Source: a virus. From it: a DNA stretch of 46,836 bases. The translations under genes and the position numbers were made by a program. The stretch covers positions 1 to 46,836 of IMG/VR virus record IMGVR_UViG_3300044946_000051. One strand, given 5' to 3'. The notes beneath the pieces are model-generated. The model was not told where the DNA came from and did not search any database. It saw only the letters and a program-made list of their open reading frames with translations. Of the stretch, positions 30,250 to 39,158 are shown piece by piece. The stretch's first letter is position 1. Each line of letters begins with the position of its first letter.

Positions 30250-31205
30250 GCACTCCACAGAATCCACTCATGGCCGCTGACCCCACGCAAGGGATGATGC
30301 AACAGGCGCAGCAATCCATTTCGAATCCGATGGCCTCGGCTGTTCCGCAGCAAGGCGGAGGGCCGATCGACATTACGCAGCATCCGGTCATTGGAGCCAT
30401 CATCAAAGCGCTTTCTGGTGCTGCCCAGAGTTACGGCTGGACTTCCATGCCGCCAGAGCAACGGTTACAAGCCCAGCAGCTTGAATCGCAGAAGGCTGAA
30501 ACAATGGCTCGCATGGCGCAGACCGGAGCCTACCAGCAAGGGGAACTGGCCTATCGCGGGCAACTCGCGGACGTAGCAAAACAGAACGCCGACACACGAA
30601 CAGAAGATTTGAAGCGCAAACAGGAACAGGGCGATACATCCAATGCCATCAAGCAACAGATGGCCGACCTCGCGGCAGAAAAAAGCGACTGGCAGAAGGA
30701 CATGGCTGCTGGCCGGTTGACCCAGGCAAAACAGAGAATATCAAATCAGGCCGCGCAGTTCGAGCAGACCTTCAAGCTTCGCGCCCAGCAGGTAGGAATC
30801 GAGCAAGCGAAACTAGAACTTGCTCAGACGGGCATGGGCATCAAACAAGGCTTCCTTGATCTCGCCGGAGCAGCTTTGAACCAGAAGGGCACAGCGGAAG
30901 GGCTAAACACGATTACCAAGTTGCAAGGGCTGGCCTTTGAGCATCCGATTCTCGCGCAAGCCTTTGGACTGGATGATGTGACGAAAATGGTAGGCGAAGC
31001 TCGCGGGGCCGGGATGCCGGGCGTTTCACCTGGAGGAGCGCCAGCAGTGGGTGGCCCGACCGCGCCGTTGCCATCTCCGCCTGCGACAAACAAAGTACAG
31101 GCCAAGCAAAATCAGAAGAAACCAGCACAGGCAGGAGGGGTAACGCACGTCTGGACGCCTAACGGCATTCGGCCTGTCCAGCCAACGGGAGGGACAACGC
31201 CCTAA
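30246..31205 (+). CDS. Ejection-type internal virion protein 2
   Basis: ATG 30246 overlaps the previous stop by four bases (a GTG nine bases earlier is possible). The 319-residue protein has a Met/Gln-rich lead, a long coiled-coil middle (QQLESQKAETMARMAQ through FEQTFKLRAQQVGIEQAKLELAQ) and a Pro/Gly/Ala-rich tail. Composition and order (three successive Gln/Ala-rich proteins) match the ejectosome set of short-tailed phages. Confidence 0.6.
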   Translation: MSTPQNPLMAADPTQGMMQQAQQSISNPMASAVPQQGGGPIDITQHPVIGAIIKALSGAAQSYGWTSMPPEQRLQAQQLESQKAETMARMAQTGAYQQGELAYRGQLADVAKQNADTRTEDLKRKQEQGDTSNAIKQQMADLAAEKSDWQKDMAAGRLTQAKQRISNQAAQFEQTFKLRAQQVGIEQAKLELAQTGMGIKQGFLDLAGAALNQKGTAEGLNTITKLQGLAFEHPILAQAFGLDDVTKMVGEARGAGMPGVSPGGAPAVGGPTAPLPSPPATNKVQAKQNQKKPAQAGGVTHVWTPNGIRPVQPTGGTTP

Positions 31206-32992
31206 TGCCTGATGGTCAAAAGGTTGTGGCTGTCCCCGGCGTCGGGAACATCGCCTTCCCCGGCACGATGGACGATTCCGCCATCAATCAGGCTATTAGC
31301 CAGCACCTTGCGGCCATGCAGCCCGGAGCGATGCAGGCGAAACCGGGTGGGCCTATCCTCAATGCGAAGCAGGTTGCTCCCGCTGGAGACACGTCTAGCG
31401 CCAGCCCTTTGCGCGAGGGTGCTTTGGGCGCGTCAAGCGCGATTATCCCTGAAAGCCAAATGAGTCCTAATTGGAAGCAGAACCTCTCCACCATAGGCAC
31501 TGGACTCAATACGCAGGTGAACCAAGCTGCTACGACGCCCTGGGGCCAAGGCGGGCCACTCTACGGGGTATTGGCGATGCTTGGTAAGGCACTTATGGGC
31601 GGAGCGCATGGGGTAGCCAGCGGCGTAGAGGAAATGGGGAGTTCCTTTGGCAAACCAACCACCGAGCGCGGGATTGTGGACTCTTCGAAGTTCTCTCACG
31701 GCCTTGGCGCTACGGTTGGAAATGCTGCCACCCTTGGGCTTCTAAAGAAATCCCCTGAAGTTCTATCCGACCCTCTAGGGACAGCGGCTTTTCAGAAAAC
31801 TGCTCAAGAAATCATCAACGAAGGGCCATCGAAAGCCCGTGTTCTTGCCGACCAGCACGCCCATGCGCTCGAACTCCAGAAGCATATCGCTGGCGTCGAG
31901 GATGCCGTCCACACCGACGCGCAACAAGCTATGTCACAGGTAGCGGCAAAAGTGGATGCGGCCAACCCCAATGGGGCGTTCGACAAAGCGGACGTGGGAA
32001 CAAGACTCAAGAACGCCATCGGTGACACGCTCTCCGATACCAGCCAGTTGCCCAAGTCCGTGAGAGATTTGCTTCCCAAGGAAGCGGCAGGCAAGCAACC
32101 CGGCCCGAATATCGGCGGTAAGACGTTGGATTTAGCGAAGCCGGAGGATATGGCTGCCTATCAGCGATACAAGGCTTCGGGAGCTTTTACGCCAGAAGAG
32201 ATTGCGAACTACGAAGGCAAGTCCACGGGCAGCATGACATTCGAGGACTTGAAGCAGGCCCGCTCGAATCTTGGCAAGCAGATGCAAAGCCTTGAAGGCT
32301 CACCCAAAGCCGCTGCCTCCGCCGCCTACGGAGAGATGAGTAAGATGCTGCGCGAAGGAGCAAAAGCGGCCGGCGCGGAGCCAGACTGGATTGACGCCAA
32401 CGCAAAGTGGAAAGGCTACCTTGACGACTTCCATAGGTCCCCGGTCCAGAAAACGCTCTTTGGCGAGAATGCCCATGACATCATGGACCCGCTCACCGGG
32501 AAGTCTCGCGTGCAAACGCTCGACATCCTGAGCAAGTACGAGCCTTTTGGCATTGATATGGATAAAATCAATCAGGAGGTCAGGCGTTCAGGAGCCATTG
32601 ATACCGTACAGCGTCTCTCGCGGCCTAGCAAGATGGATTTGATTATCGCCAAGCTCTCGCCTACTGGAGCAGCTCTGCGTTCTGGAGTGCCTCGCGCACT
32701 GAGAAGTCCCGCTGCGGCTGATTTTCTTGGCGGGAAGGGTTTCGAGCCTGAGAACATTTCTCCAAAGAAAGTCTATCCAAACAAGACCGCAGCGGCAGCC
32801 GCTCTCAAGGGCAAAGGGCCGACGAGCGGGAACCCCACTCCTTTTGGCGGCTCAGAATCCATGATGAAGAACGAAGTCCTCAAGGAATCCATCGCCAATG
32901 CGGAAAAGAAACTTCAGTCAGCAAAGGGTGAAGAGCGCGGCATCATCCGGCGCCAGATCGCGGACTTCAAAGAGCAGCTAGGAGAGATATGA
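31205..32992 (+). CDS. Ejection-type internal virion protein 3 (large)
   Basis: A 595-residue protein sharing TAATG with its neighbour. The opening VVAVPGVGNIAFPGTMDDSAINQAISQHL is a motif common at the N-termini of phage internal or DNA-transfer proteins. A Gly/Ala-rich hydrophobic patch (LYGVLAMLGKALMGGAHGVASGVEEMG) may interact with membrane; extensive helices and a coiled-coil C-terminus (SIANAEKKLQSAKGEERGIIRRQIADFKEQL) follow. I see no muramidase motif. Confidence 0.6.
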   Translation: MPDGQKVVAVPGVGNIAFPGTMDDSAINQAISQHLAAMQPGAMQAKPGGPILNAKQVAPAGDTSSASPLREGALGASSAIIPESQMSPNWKQNLSTIGTGLNTQVNQAATTPWGQGGPLYGVLAMLGKALMGGAHGVASGVEEMGSSFGKPTTERGIVDSSKFSHGLGATVGNAATLGLLKKSPEVLSDPLGTAAFQKTAQEIINEGPSKARVLADQHAHALELQKHIAGVEDAVHTDAQQAMSQVAAKVDAANPNGAFDKADVGTRLKNAIGDTLSDTSQLPKSVRDLLPKEAAGKQPGPNIGGKTLDLAKPEDMAAYQRYKASGAFTPEEIANYEGKSTGSMTFEDLKQARSNLGKQMQSLEGSPKAAASAAYGEMSKMLREGAKAAGAEPDWIDANAKWKGYLDDFHRSPVQKTLFGENAHDIMDPLTGKSRVQTLDILSKYEPFGIDMDKINQEVRRSGAIDTVQRLSRPSKMDLIIAKLSPTGAALRSGVPRALRSPAAADFLGGKGFEPENISPKKVYPNKTAAAAALKGKGPTSGNPTPFGGSESMMKNEVLKESIANAEKKLQSAKGEERGIIRRQIADFKEQLGEI

Positions 32993-33525
32993 TTTACGTT
33001 GTCGCTACGCCACAGAACAAATTAGAGAAGCGTGGCCGCGTCTGTGGCTGGCACTTCATTTCTTTGGATAAGAAGGCGAAGGAAGAGTGGCGCGGGCTGC
33101 TTGCCCCGCTCAAAGGAAAGGAAATTGCCAATGTCGTCGCAAGTGACCTGGACCGCGAGGCCGCAAATGTTGCTGGCTCAGAACTTGGACTTCCCGTCCG
33201 AACTGACTATCAATACCGCAGGTTCAATTTCGGACGATTTCATGCCCGCGATTCTATTCTCGCTGATGGAGCTGTTAGAGCTGTCGAGGAAAAATGGCGT
33301 GATAACCCTGACATCCCTTTGCGCGAAGGAGACTCCCTCACCAGCTACCGAAAACGTTTCGTAGAGAGCTTCAAGAAACTGCTGGATAAGGAAGGGGATT
33401 GCCTTTTTGTGACGGACCAGCGAAGCATCGCCGTGATTCGGGACGGCTTCAACGCGCATTCGCTCATCCCGAACGGCAACCCCGTAAATACGAAGAAGAT
33501 ATTCGTGGTGAAGAAGAATGCCTAG
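32989..33525 (+). CDS. Histidine-phosphatase-fold protein lacking both catalytic histidines
   Basis: A 178-residue protein. VVASDLDREAANVAGSELGLPV (49-70), RRFNFGRFHARDSI (77-90), EEKWRDNPDIPLREGDSLTSYRKRFVESFKKLL (100-132) and FVTDQRSIAVIRDG (140-153) line up with the phosphoglycerate-mutase/histidine-phosphatase blocks SDLxRAxxTA, the GExW region, NPxxPPxGES and VTHGxxI. The phospho-accepting RHG near the N-terminus is ATP (residues 6-8), and the second His is Asp143. The protein is therefore probably a pseudo-enzyme used as a binding or structural module. It is coupled to an ejection-protein gene upstream and an FnIII gene downstream. Confidence 0.6.
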   Translation: MIYVVATPQNKLEKRGRVCGWHFISLDKKAKEEWRGLLAPLKGKEIANVVASDLDREAANVAGSELGLPVRTDYQYRRFNFGRFHARDSILADGAVRAVEEKWRDNPDIPLREGDSLTSYRKRFVESFKKLLDKEGDCLFVTDQRSIAVIRDGFNAHSLIPNGNPVNTKKIFVVKKNA

Positions 33526-34048
33526 CGGCCCACAGCGCGTATGGTCACAAGTCCCGATGGACTCTGCAATGGGGCCGGATACCTATTCCTTCCTGACTTG
33601 GCTGATGACCGTCGCCAATCAGACGCAGGGCAGCCTTTTCCCGCCTGCGGCACCGATGGTGACGACGATTCCCCACCCAAATGCTGTCTTTATTGCGTGG
33701 AACGAAGTCGTGAACGCGGCCAGTTACGCCGTGTTCGAGACTTCTACGAATCAAACTCCCGCTGGATTACCACTCACCACAGTTCCGGCAAATTTAGGTG
33801 GGACAAGTAATGGGTTTCTACGCGCCAGCCTTAACGACACAACGACCCGATACTACTGGGTACAGGCGATTGACAAGAATGGCGACCGCAGCTCGGTATC
33901 GGCTCCGGCTCCAGGTGCGGCGCTCGCTAGTGCTGCCACGGTCATTCCTGTTTCGCAGACGCCAGTGAATCAAGGCGGAGTTGGTGGCGGAGTCGGTGGC
34001 GGCGGCGGAATTTACGGGAGGGGCGGCAACGTGAACCGCCTGCAATAG
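33518..34048 (+). CDS. Fibronectin-III-like tail protein
   Basis: A 176-residue protein. Residues 50-125 look like an FnIII domain (VFIAWNEVVNAASYAVFETSTN, TRYYWVQAIDKNGDRSSVSAPA). A Gly-rich end (GGVGGGVGGGGGIYGRGG) follows. FnIII modules are common in tail and fibre-attachment proteins. It sits immediately before the tailspike, so it may be an adaptor between hub and spike. Confidence 0.65.
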   Translation: MPSGPQRVWSQVPMDSAMGPDTYSFLTWLMTVANQTQGSLFPPAAPMVTTIPHPNAVFIAWNEVVNAASYAVFETSTNQTPAGLPLTTVPANLGGTSNGFLRASLNDTTTRYYWVQAIDKNGDRSSVSAPAPGAALASAATVIPVSQTPVNQGGVGGGVGGGGGIYGRGGNVNRLQ

Positions 34049-35806
34049 ATGCCAACGCCATGCACAGTGACGGGAACCCTTGCAACGCTTACCTCTGGCA
34101 AGATTGCTCAGGGCAAGGTCATTTTCCAGCTTACGAATGTTGGAACTGGCAACCCCATTAGCGTTAGCGGGACGAGCGTCTTTCCAGCCTTAACGCTGAC
34201 AATCATGACGGACCAGAGCGGTAATTTTTCTACCCCTCTCTGGGGTAACGACAATATCAATCCGTCGAACACTCTCTATGCGGTGACGTTCAGGGACTTT
34301 CAGGGCAATGAGATTGGGCCTGTCCTGTTCAGCATTACTGGCCCCACAGTAAACTTAAACTCCGCCACGCCCGTCAATAACGTGCTACCTCCCGTGTTTT
34401 CGGGAGCAGGTTTGGTTGGCGCAGTTCTGCTTAATCCAACGGTAGGCCAAACCATCTCTGGGTTCCCGCTTACGCTTGCAAGCACAACCCCGCTTTCCGT
34501 CCAGGGCACATCCGTCTTCAGCGGCCCTAGCCTGTCTGTTAACCGGATGGAGAATATCCGCTATCTGGATTCTGCAAACAATGCTGGCTGGACAGGAGCC
34601 GACGCTTTCGCATGGATAAATTCAGCCATCGCGGACCTTCCGGCATCTGGCGGGATTGTGGATGCTCGTGGGCTGGCTGCCAACACGTTTACCGTGTCTA
34701 CGCAGTTGAACATTGGGAGCGCGACCAAGCCAGTGACTTTGCTGGTTGACCGCCAAACAAGATTCATCGTCAACGTCACAGGCGGGATTCCCGCAATCCA
34801 GGTATTCAATGCCTCCTCCATCATTGGCAGCGGCGGCGTGGGTAACGTTTCAAATGGCGGATTCCTGCTAGGAAGTTCAGCGAGCGTTTCCAACTTCATC
34901 ACCAACGGCGACCAGAGCGGGGCGCAGGAATTCATGTTTCTTGAGAACCTGTTTTTTCAGGGGAATAGCGCCGCAACCTGCTCCGGTCCTCTCGCTTACT
35001 TCAAAAGACTATTTGTGCCCAGCGGGGTAAGGAACTGTACGTTCCTCGGTGCTATGAACGTCGTAGTGGCGCAGATTGAAGCGTGCGGCGTATTCATGTG
35101 GGACAATAACTGGGTAAATGCCGCTTCTGGAACATCCGGGTTTACAGGGGCGCAGGCGATGGTTGTGAATGGGTCTTCTGGCCCGGTAATGATTATCGGC
35201 GGGGCTATCGAGCATTCGACAAACAACCTGCCGCTGCTTTCTATTGATGCCACCACGGGGTTTGGAGCGGGCGCGGGAGCCACGCAGAATATCTCTGTTC
35301 TCGGAACGTATTTTGAAGCGCAGAAAGTAGGCGGAGAGACAGGGACAGGCAATGGCATCGTCATCAATAATGCCCAAAACGTGTTTATCGAAGGGATTCT
35401 ACTTGGCGGAAACTTCCAGGCTGGCGGTGACGGCATCCATCTTCAGGAGTCGGCTGGCGGAAACCTCAAGAACATCACACTGAAAAACATCTTCAGCCCC
35501 TTCACAGGGACGAGCCTAACGAATACCATCAACGACACCGCGAGCGGCGGCTTTGCCATCACGCTTACCAACGTGAACGAATACGTCCATAATGCCCCTA
35601 TCTATTCGACAGGGCTTATCCAGTCGGCGACACACGTCCTGACGGCGGCAGCTCCAACGGTAGCGGCGGCGCAAGTAGGGCTTGGCTCAACGACGGCGGC
35701 AAGCGCCACGGCTGGAACCAACGGAGCAGTCCCCGCGCAGGTGCTAGGCTATCTCATTGCAAACGTGGGAGGAACGGCGGTTAAAATCCCGTATTTCAAC
35801 ACATGA
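34049..35806 (+). CDS. Tailspike/tail fibre with right-handed beta-helix
   Basis: A 585-residue protein. The N-terminal 90 residues form a beta-sandwich head-binding type domain (PCTVTGTLATLTSGKIAQGKVIFQLTNVGTG, FRDFQGNEIGPVLFSITG). Residues about 170-500 begin with the pectate-lyase-type entry NAGWTGADAFAWINSAIADLPASGGIVDARGL and continue as short Asn/Gly-rich coils (NNAQNVFIEGILLGG, NLKNITLKNIF) of a parallel beta-helix. Such spikes bind and often depolymerise host surface polysaccharide. Catalytic residues cannot be assigned. Confidence 0.78.
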   Translation: MPTPCTVTGTLATLTSGKIAQGKVIFQLTNVGTGNPISVSGTSVFPALTLTIMTDQSGNFSTPLWGNDNINPSNTLYAVTFRDFQGNEIGPVLFSITGPTVNLNSATPVNNVLPPVFSGAGLVGAVLLNPTVGQTISGFPLTLASTTPLSVQGTSVFSGPSLSVNRMENIRYLDSANNAGWTGADAFAWINSAIADLPASGGIVDARGLAANTFTVSTQLNIGSATKPVTLLVDRQTRFIVNVTGGIPAIQVFNASSIIGSGGVGNVSNGGFLLGSSASVSNFITNGDQSGAQEFMFLENLFFQGNSAATCSGPLAYFKRLFVPSGVRNCTFLGAMNVVVAQIEACGVFMWDNNWVNAASGTSGFTGAQAMVVNGSSGPVMIIGGAIEHSTNNLPLLSIDATTGFGAGAGATQNISVLGTYFEAQKVGGETGTGNGIVINNAQNVFIEGILLGGNFQAGGDGIHLQESAGGNLKNITLKNIFSPFTGTSLTNTINDTASGGFAITLTNVNEYVHNAPIYSTGLIQSATHVLTAAAPTVAAAQVGLGSTTAASATAGTNGAVPAQVLGYLIANVGGTAVKIPYFNT

Positions 35807-38460
35807 AGAAAACACTTTTATCCCTATTGTTTCTGCTGCTTGGCGCAACCTATGCCAACGGGCAAGGCACGCTTTATCAACTCAGCCCGCCCGCGCCAAA
35901 CGCCCAAGTGCTCGTCTGCCCATCGCCAGACAACGGCTATCCATGTCCGGCTCCAGCAGCTATCTTCAGCAATGTTGGGCTTACAACTTCCGTCCCTCAA
36001 CCTGTCCAACTTGGCTCTAGCGGCTTCTTTTCGTTCTATATCGCATCTGGCACATATACGATCCAGCTTCTAGGACCAGGCTACAACAGCGGAAACCGGC
36101 AAGTCGTTTCCATCGGCTCCTCTTCCGGCTCGGGGATACCGCAGGTGGCTTCCCTGCCCGGAACATGCACAGCAGGACAGCAATTCCAATTAACGGTTTC
36201 ACCGTTCACGCTTTTCACCTGCGGGCCGAATAATACGTTTGTTGTTGGTGGCGTATCAGGCGGGACCTTTGGGGCCAGTCCTTCAAGCGGTTACACATTC
36301 ACAAGCACGCCAATTACAACAGCGCCATTTAGTGGAAATTTACTCATAGGGACCATCATCAACCCTACTGATGTGAATACCTACGTTGCAGGTTCGGGCT
36401 GGACAATTGCGCTAGCTTCAGGCGGCACGATTGGAATGGAATACCAGACGGCAGGCTCGGCTACTTCTTACACTGCTGCCTTCACGCAATCCACGAGCGT
36501 CGTATGGGCTGGTACCATTTGCGCGTTCAACGCGACGAATCCTGCATTCGTTCAAGCGTCGCAGAGCGGGTCAAATCATGCTTCCCTGGCGTATGGGTCG
36601 AACAACGGGGCAGGCAATTTTCTCTTTGCTGTTTTCCGTTACTCTAGCGGCTCTACTGGACCCATAACCGGAGTTACTGATACTCGCGGCAACACATGGC
36701 ATTTGATTGGATTACGAGCGCTGGAGTCGGCGGTGAAAGGCGTTGGCGATAGTGCGGTACAGGAAATTTGGTACGCCACAAACTCTATCCCTGGAGCGAA
36801 CACGGTAACTGCCGCCGGTATTTCCGGCGCTACGGCTGAAACCGCCGTGTCGGAATGGTCCGGAGTGGCAACCTCGAATCCCTTCGTCGATTATGCCTAC
36901 AACCCCGATGGTACAGGGAACACGGCGAGTACGAGCGTGCCTGGCGCGACTACCAATAACCAGTACCTTTATCAAGCTGTTAACAACGCGACCGGCGTTG
37001 TAGATGTTTCTGGGCGGGACCACGCTGCTGTTTTCCGTACTGCAAGCGGGAATCTTGCTTCCACTGGCGGACAGCTCTATCACAAAAAAGGCATCTACAA
37101 CGGTCAGACATCCGTACTGGAAACGAACAACAGCCAAACCAACTGGTATGTTTTTGCGCTTCCGCCAACGGCATCAGGAGGGATAACTCAGGTTTATTGG
37201 GACATTGTAGGTGAAACTACCTCACAAGCATCCAGCACCAATCAAAACGGCACAATTTTCAACGTCCTTCCTTCCGCTTATTCCGGGCCTGCCCCTAGCG
37301 GCGCACTTCTATCAGTCCTATGGCAACGGCCAGCATCGTCCGCCCTCAACAACAGCGTGTTTTTTAGAAACATGACGTGCCGCATCCCCGACAATCAAAG
37401 AAGTGCAACCAACTGCTTTGATTCTTTTGAAACGCAATTTTCTGGTCATATCAATACTGTGGCGGAAACAGCGATAGGTTACGTGGACCAAGTTTGCTCA
37501 GGCCTAACCCCCGCAGTAGCTAACATGATCGGATATCGCTCAAATCAAACAGGAACGAATGAGGCTTACTTTGAAAACACATGGTCGATAGGATGGAACT
37601 TCTCGGAAAGCGTATCGTCCAACCATCCTATTGGCATAAACATGCACGCCCTGTGCAACCAGCATGCCGGAAGCTTTTCCCTTAGCCCGGGAGCTTCTCC
37701 CTATGGCGGCATCCTCATTCACTACCAAGACCTGCACAACATCGGCGGTCTAACTTTCGGTTGCCCCGTCGCTGGGGGTCGCTTCGATTCTTTGAATATG
37801 ATTACGGAGGACATCGGTAGTTCCGGCTCGTTCGTCCGAACGAGCAATGCTACAGAAGCCAACCCTGGAAACTGTGTTGGGCACGTTGACGTAACTACCA
37901 GCGCTGCTGGGGGCGGCGGAACGGTGACTCCCGGCACCTTTTTTGTCGCAGGAAGCGGCGCGAATTTTCGAGTCAATGAGTCACAGCGGCTCGTGCAGAA
38001 CGGACTGATAACTTCCAACTTTACCTCCGCCGCGACGACCGGCACGACGAAGCAAACACTGGCAACGTATACGTTCGTTTACAACACCGCTGGGAACGCT
38101 GGCCCATTCCTGAACAATCCAAATGCCGTGTTTGAGATTGTTGCTTGGGGAATCACGGCGGCGAACGGGAACAGTAAGACAGTCGAGATCGATTTCGGCG
38201 GAACGGCAATAGCTACCATCACATCCACCGTCAATACTGGAAGCATTCGATGTAAAGCCCGCATCATCGTTAGTTCTGTCGCCAATACGCAAGAAGTTGA
38301 AGGAGAATGCGATGATGGAACAGCACGTTCAGTGACACGCACCGCTCCTGGCATCACTGGAAACGCCAATATTGTCACCAATATCGCGGCCACAACCGGG
38401 ACAGCCAGTGGAGATTTTACATTTAAGGGATTGACGATTGAATATATAGGTGGACAATGA
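35803..38460 (+). CDS. Sec-signal-bearing fibre-like protein (885 aa)
   Basis: It shares ATGA with the tailspike gene. It starts with a textbook signal peptide (MKKTLLSLLFLLLGATYANG, then Q), then a carboxypeptidase-regulatory-like beta domain. Two related beta domains follow, at about 165-250 and 265-390 (NFLFAVFRYSSGS, ITGVTDTRGNTWHLIG, NSIPGANTVTAAG, SEWSGVATSNPF), of a type common in secreted bacterial proteins. The last 140 residues (NAVFEIVAWGITAANGNSKTVEIDFGG... ASGDFTFKGLTIEYIG) match a C-terminal domain I associate with phage fibres. A fibre protein with a cleavable export signal is paradoxical. Confidence 0.7.
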   Translation: MKKTLLSLLFLLLGATYANGQGTLYQLSPPAPNAQVLVCPSPDNGYPCPAPAAIFSNVGLTTSVPQPVQLGSSGFFSFYIASGTYTIQLLGPGYNSGNRQVVSIGSSSGSGIPQVASLPGTCTAGQQFQLTVSPFTLFTCGPNNTFVVGGVSGGTFGASPSSGYTFTSTPITTAPFSGNLLIGTIINPTDVNTYVAGSGWTIALASGGTIGMEYQTAGSATSYTAAFTQSTSVVWAGTICAFNATNPAFVQASQSGSNHASLAYGSNNGAGNFLFAVFRYSSGSTGPITGVTDTRGNTWHLIGLRALESAVKGVGDSAVQEIWYATNSIPGANTVTAAGISGATAETAVSEWSGVATSNPFVDYAYNPDGTGNTASTSVPGATTNNQYLYQAVNNATGVVDVSGRDHAAVFRTASGNLASTGGQLYHKKGIYNGQTSVLETNNSQTNWYVFALPPTASGGITQVYWDIVGETTSQASSTNQNGTIFNVLPSAYSGPAPSGALLSVLWQRPASSALNNSVFFRNMTCRIPDNQRSATNCFDSFETQFSGHINTVAETAIGYVDQVCSGLTPAVANMIGYRSNQTGTNEAYFENTWSIGWNFSESVSSNHPIGINMHALCNQHAGSFSLSPGASPYGGILIHYQDLHNIGGLTFGCPVAGGRFDSLNMITEDIGSSGSFVRTSNATEANPGNCVGHVDVTTSAAGGGGTVTPGTFFVAGSGANFRVNESQRLVQNGLITSNFTSAATTGTTKQTLATYTFVYNTAGNAGPFLNNPNAVFEIVAWGITAANGNSKTVEIDFGGTAIATITSTVNTGSIRCKARIIVSSVANTQEVEGECDDGTARSVTRTAPGITGNANIVTNIAATTGTASGDFTFKGLTIEYIGGQ

Positions 38461-39158
38461 GGCGTAAACTAATTATCGTCTTGCTTTTGCTCTGCGCTGG
38501 GTCGCTGGCTTTATTCAGCCACGGGCAAGTGCAATCTCTTTCGCTTCCAAGGCAAGTACCGATTCACTGCTCCGGTAGTTGCTACTCGGTCATGACCCCG
38601 GGGACAACCGGAATTATTATGGCGCGGTTCTCTAGCGTGGAAACACTGGCCGATAGCATCGGGAACGTGTGGACGCGCGATCAATGCACGAACTTTACCG
38701 GCGACTGTGCTTTCAGCACGCGTTTCAATATCCCGTACCCGATGGGAGACACGATTACTTTCCCGCCCGGCGAAGGGACCGACGCATATCTTCTCATCTA
38801 TGACGGAACTTGGAATTTTGACAGTGGCTCAACTGGAGACTATTCCATTTCCAATTCAGCGTTCCCCTCCGACTGCACGAACGGGCAAGATTGTCCATAT
38901 AGTTGGACCCCGCCTCTCGACGCGGTTCCAGGTGCATTACTGATTGCTTGGGCGGATGCGAACTCAACAGGGAAGGGAATTGCGTCACCTGGCTTCGGCT
39001 TCAACATCGAAGCGAGCGACGGAACGTTCGCCGTCGAGGACATGATTGCGCCGCTGAAAAGCGTCTACATCGGCTCCCTGGAATGGAAAAACGCGGATGG
39101 TTCCGACAGCGGCGGAAGCCACTGGCTCATGGGATTTGCGGAGTATCGATGCCAATGA
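38457..39158 (+). CDS. Secreted Cys-containing protein (233 aa)
   Basis: ATGA-coupled to the preceding gene. MRRKLIIVLLLLCAGSLALFSHG is a signal peptide. The mature part resembles the preceding and following proteins: GTTGIIMARFSSVETLADSIGNVWTRDQC, AYLLIYDGTWNF, PGALLIAWADANS. It has eight cysteines after the signal, plausible disulfides in the periplasm or outside. No catalytic motif is seen. Likely exported from the infected cell. Confidence 0.7.
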   Translation: MRRKLIIVLLLLCAGSLALFSHGQVQSLSLPRQVPIHCSGSCYSVMTPGTTGIIMARFSSVETLADSIGNVWTRDQCTNFTGDCAFSTRFNIPYPMGDTITFPPGEGTDAYLLIYDGTWNFDSGSTGDYSISNSAFPSDCTNGQDCPYSWTPPLDAVPGALLIAWADANSTGKGIASPGFGFNIEASDGTFAVEDMIAPLKSVYIGSLEWKNADGSDSGGSHWLMGFAEYRCQ

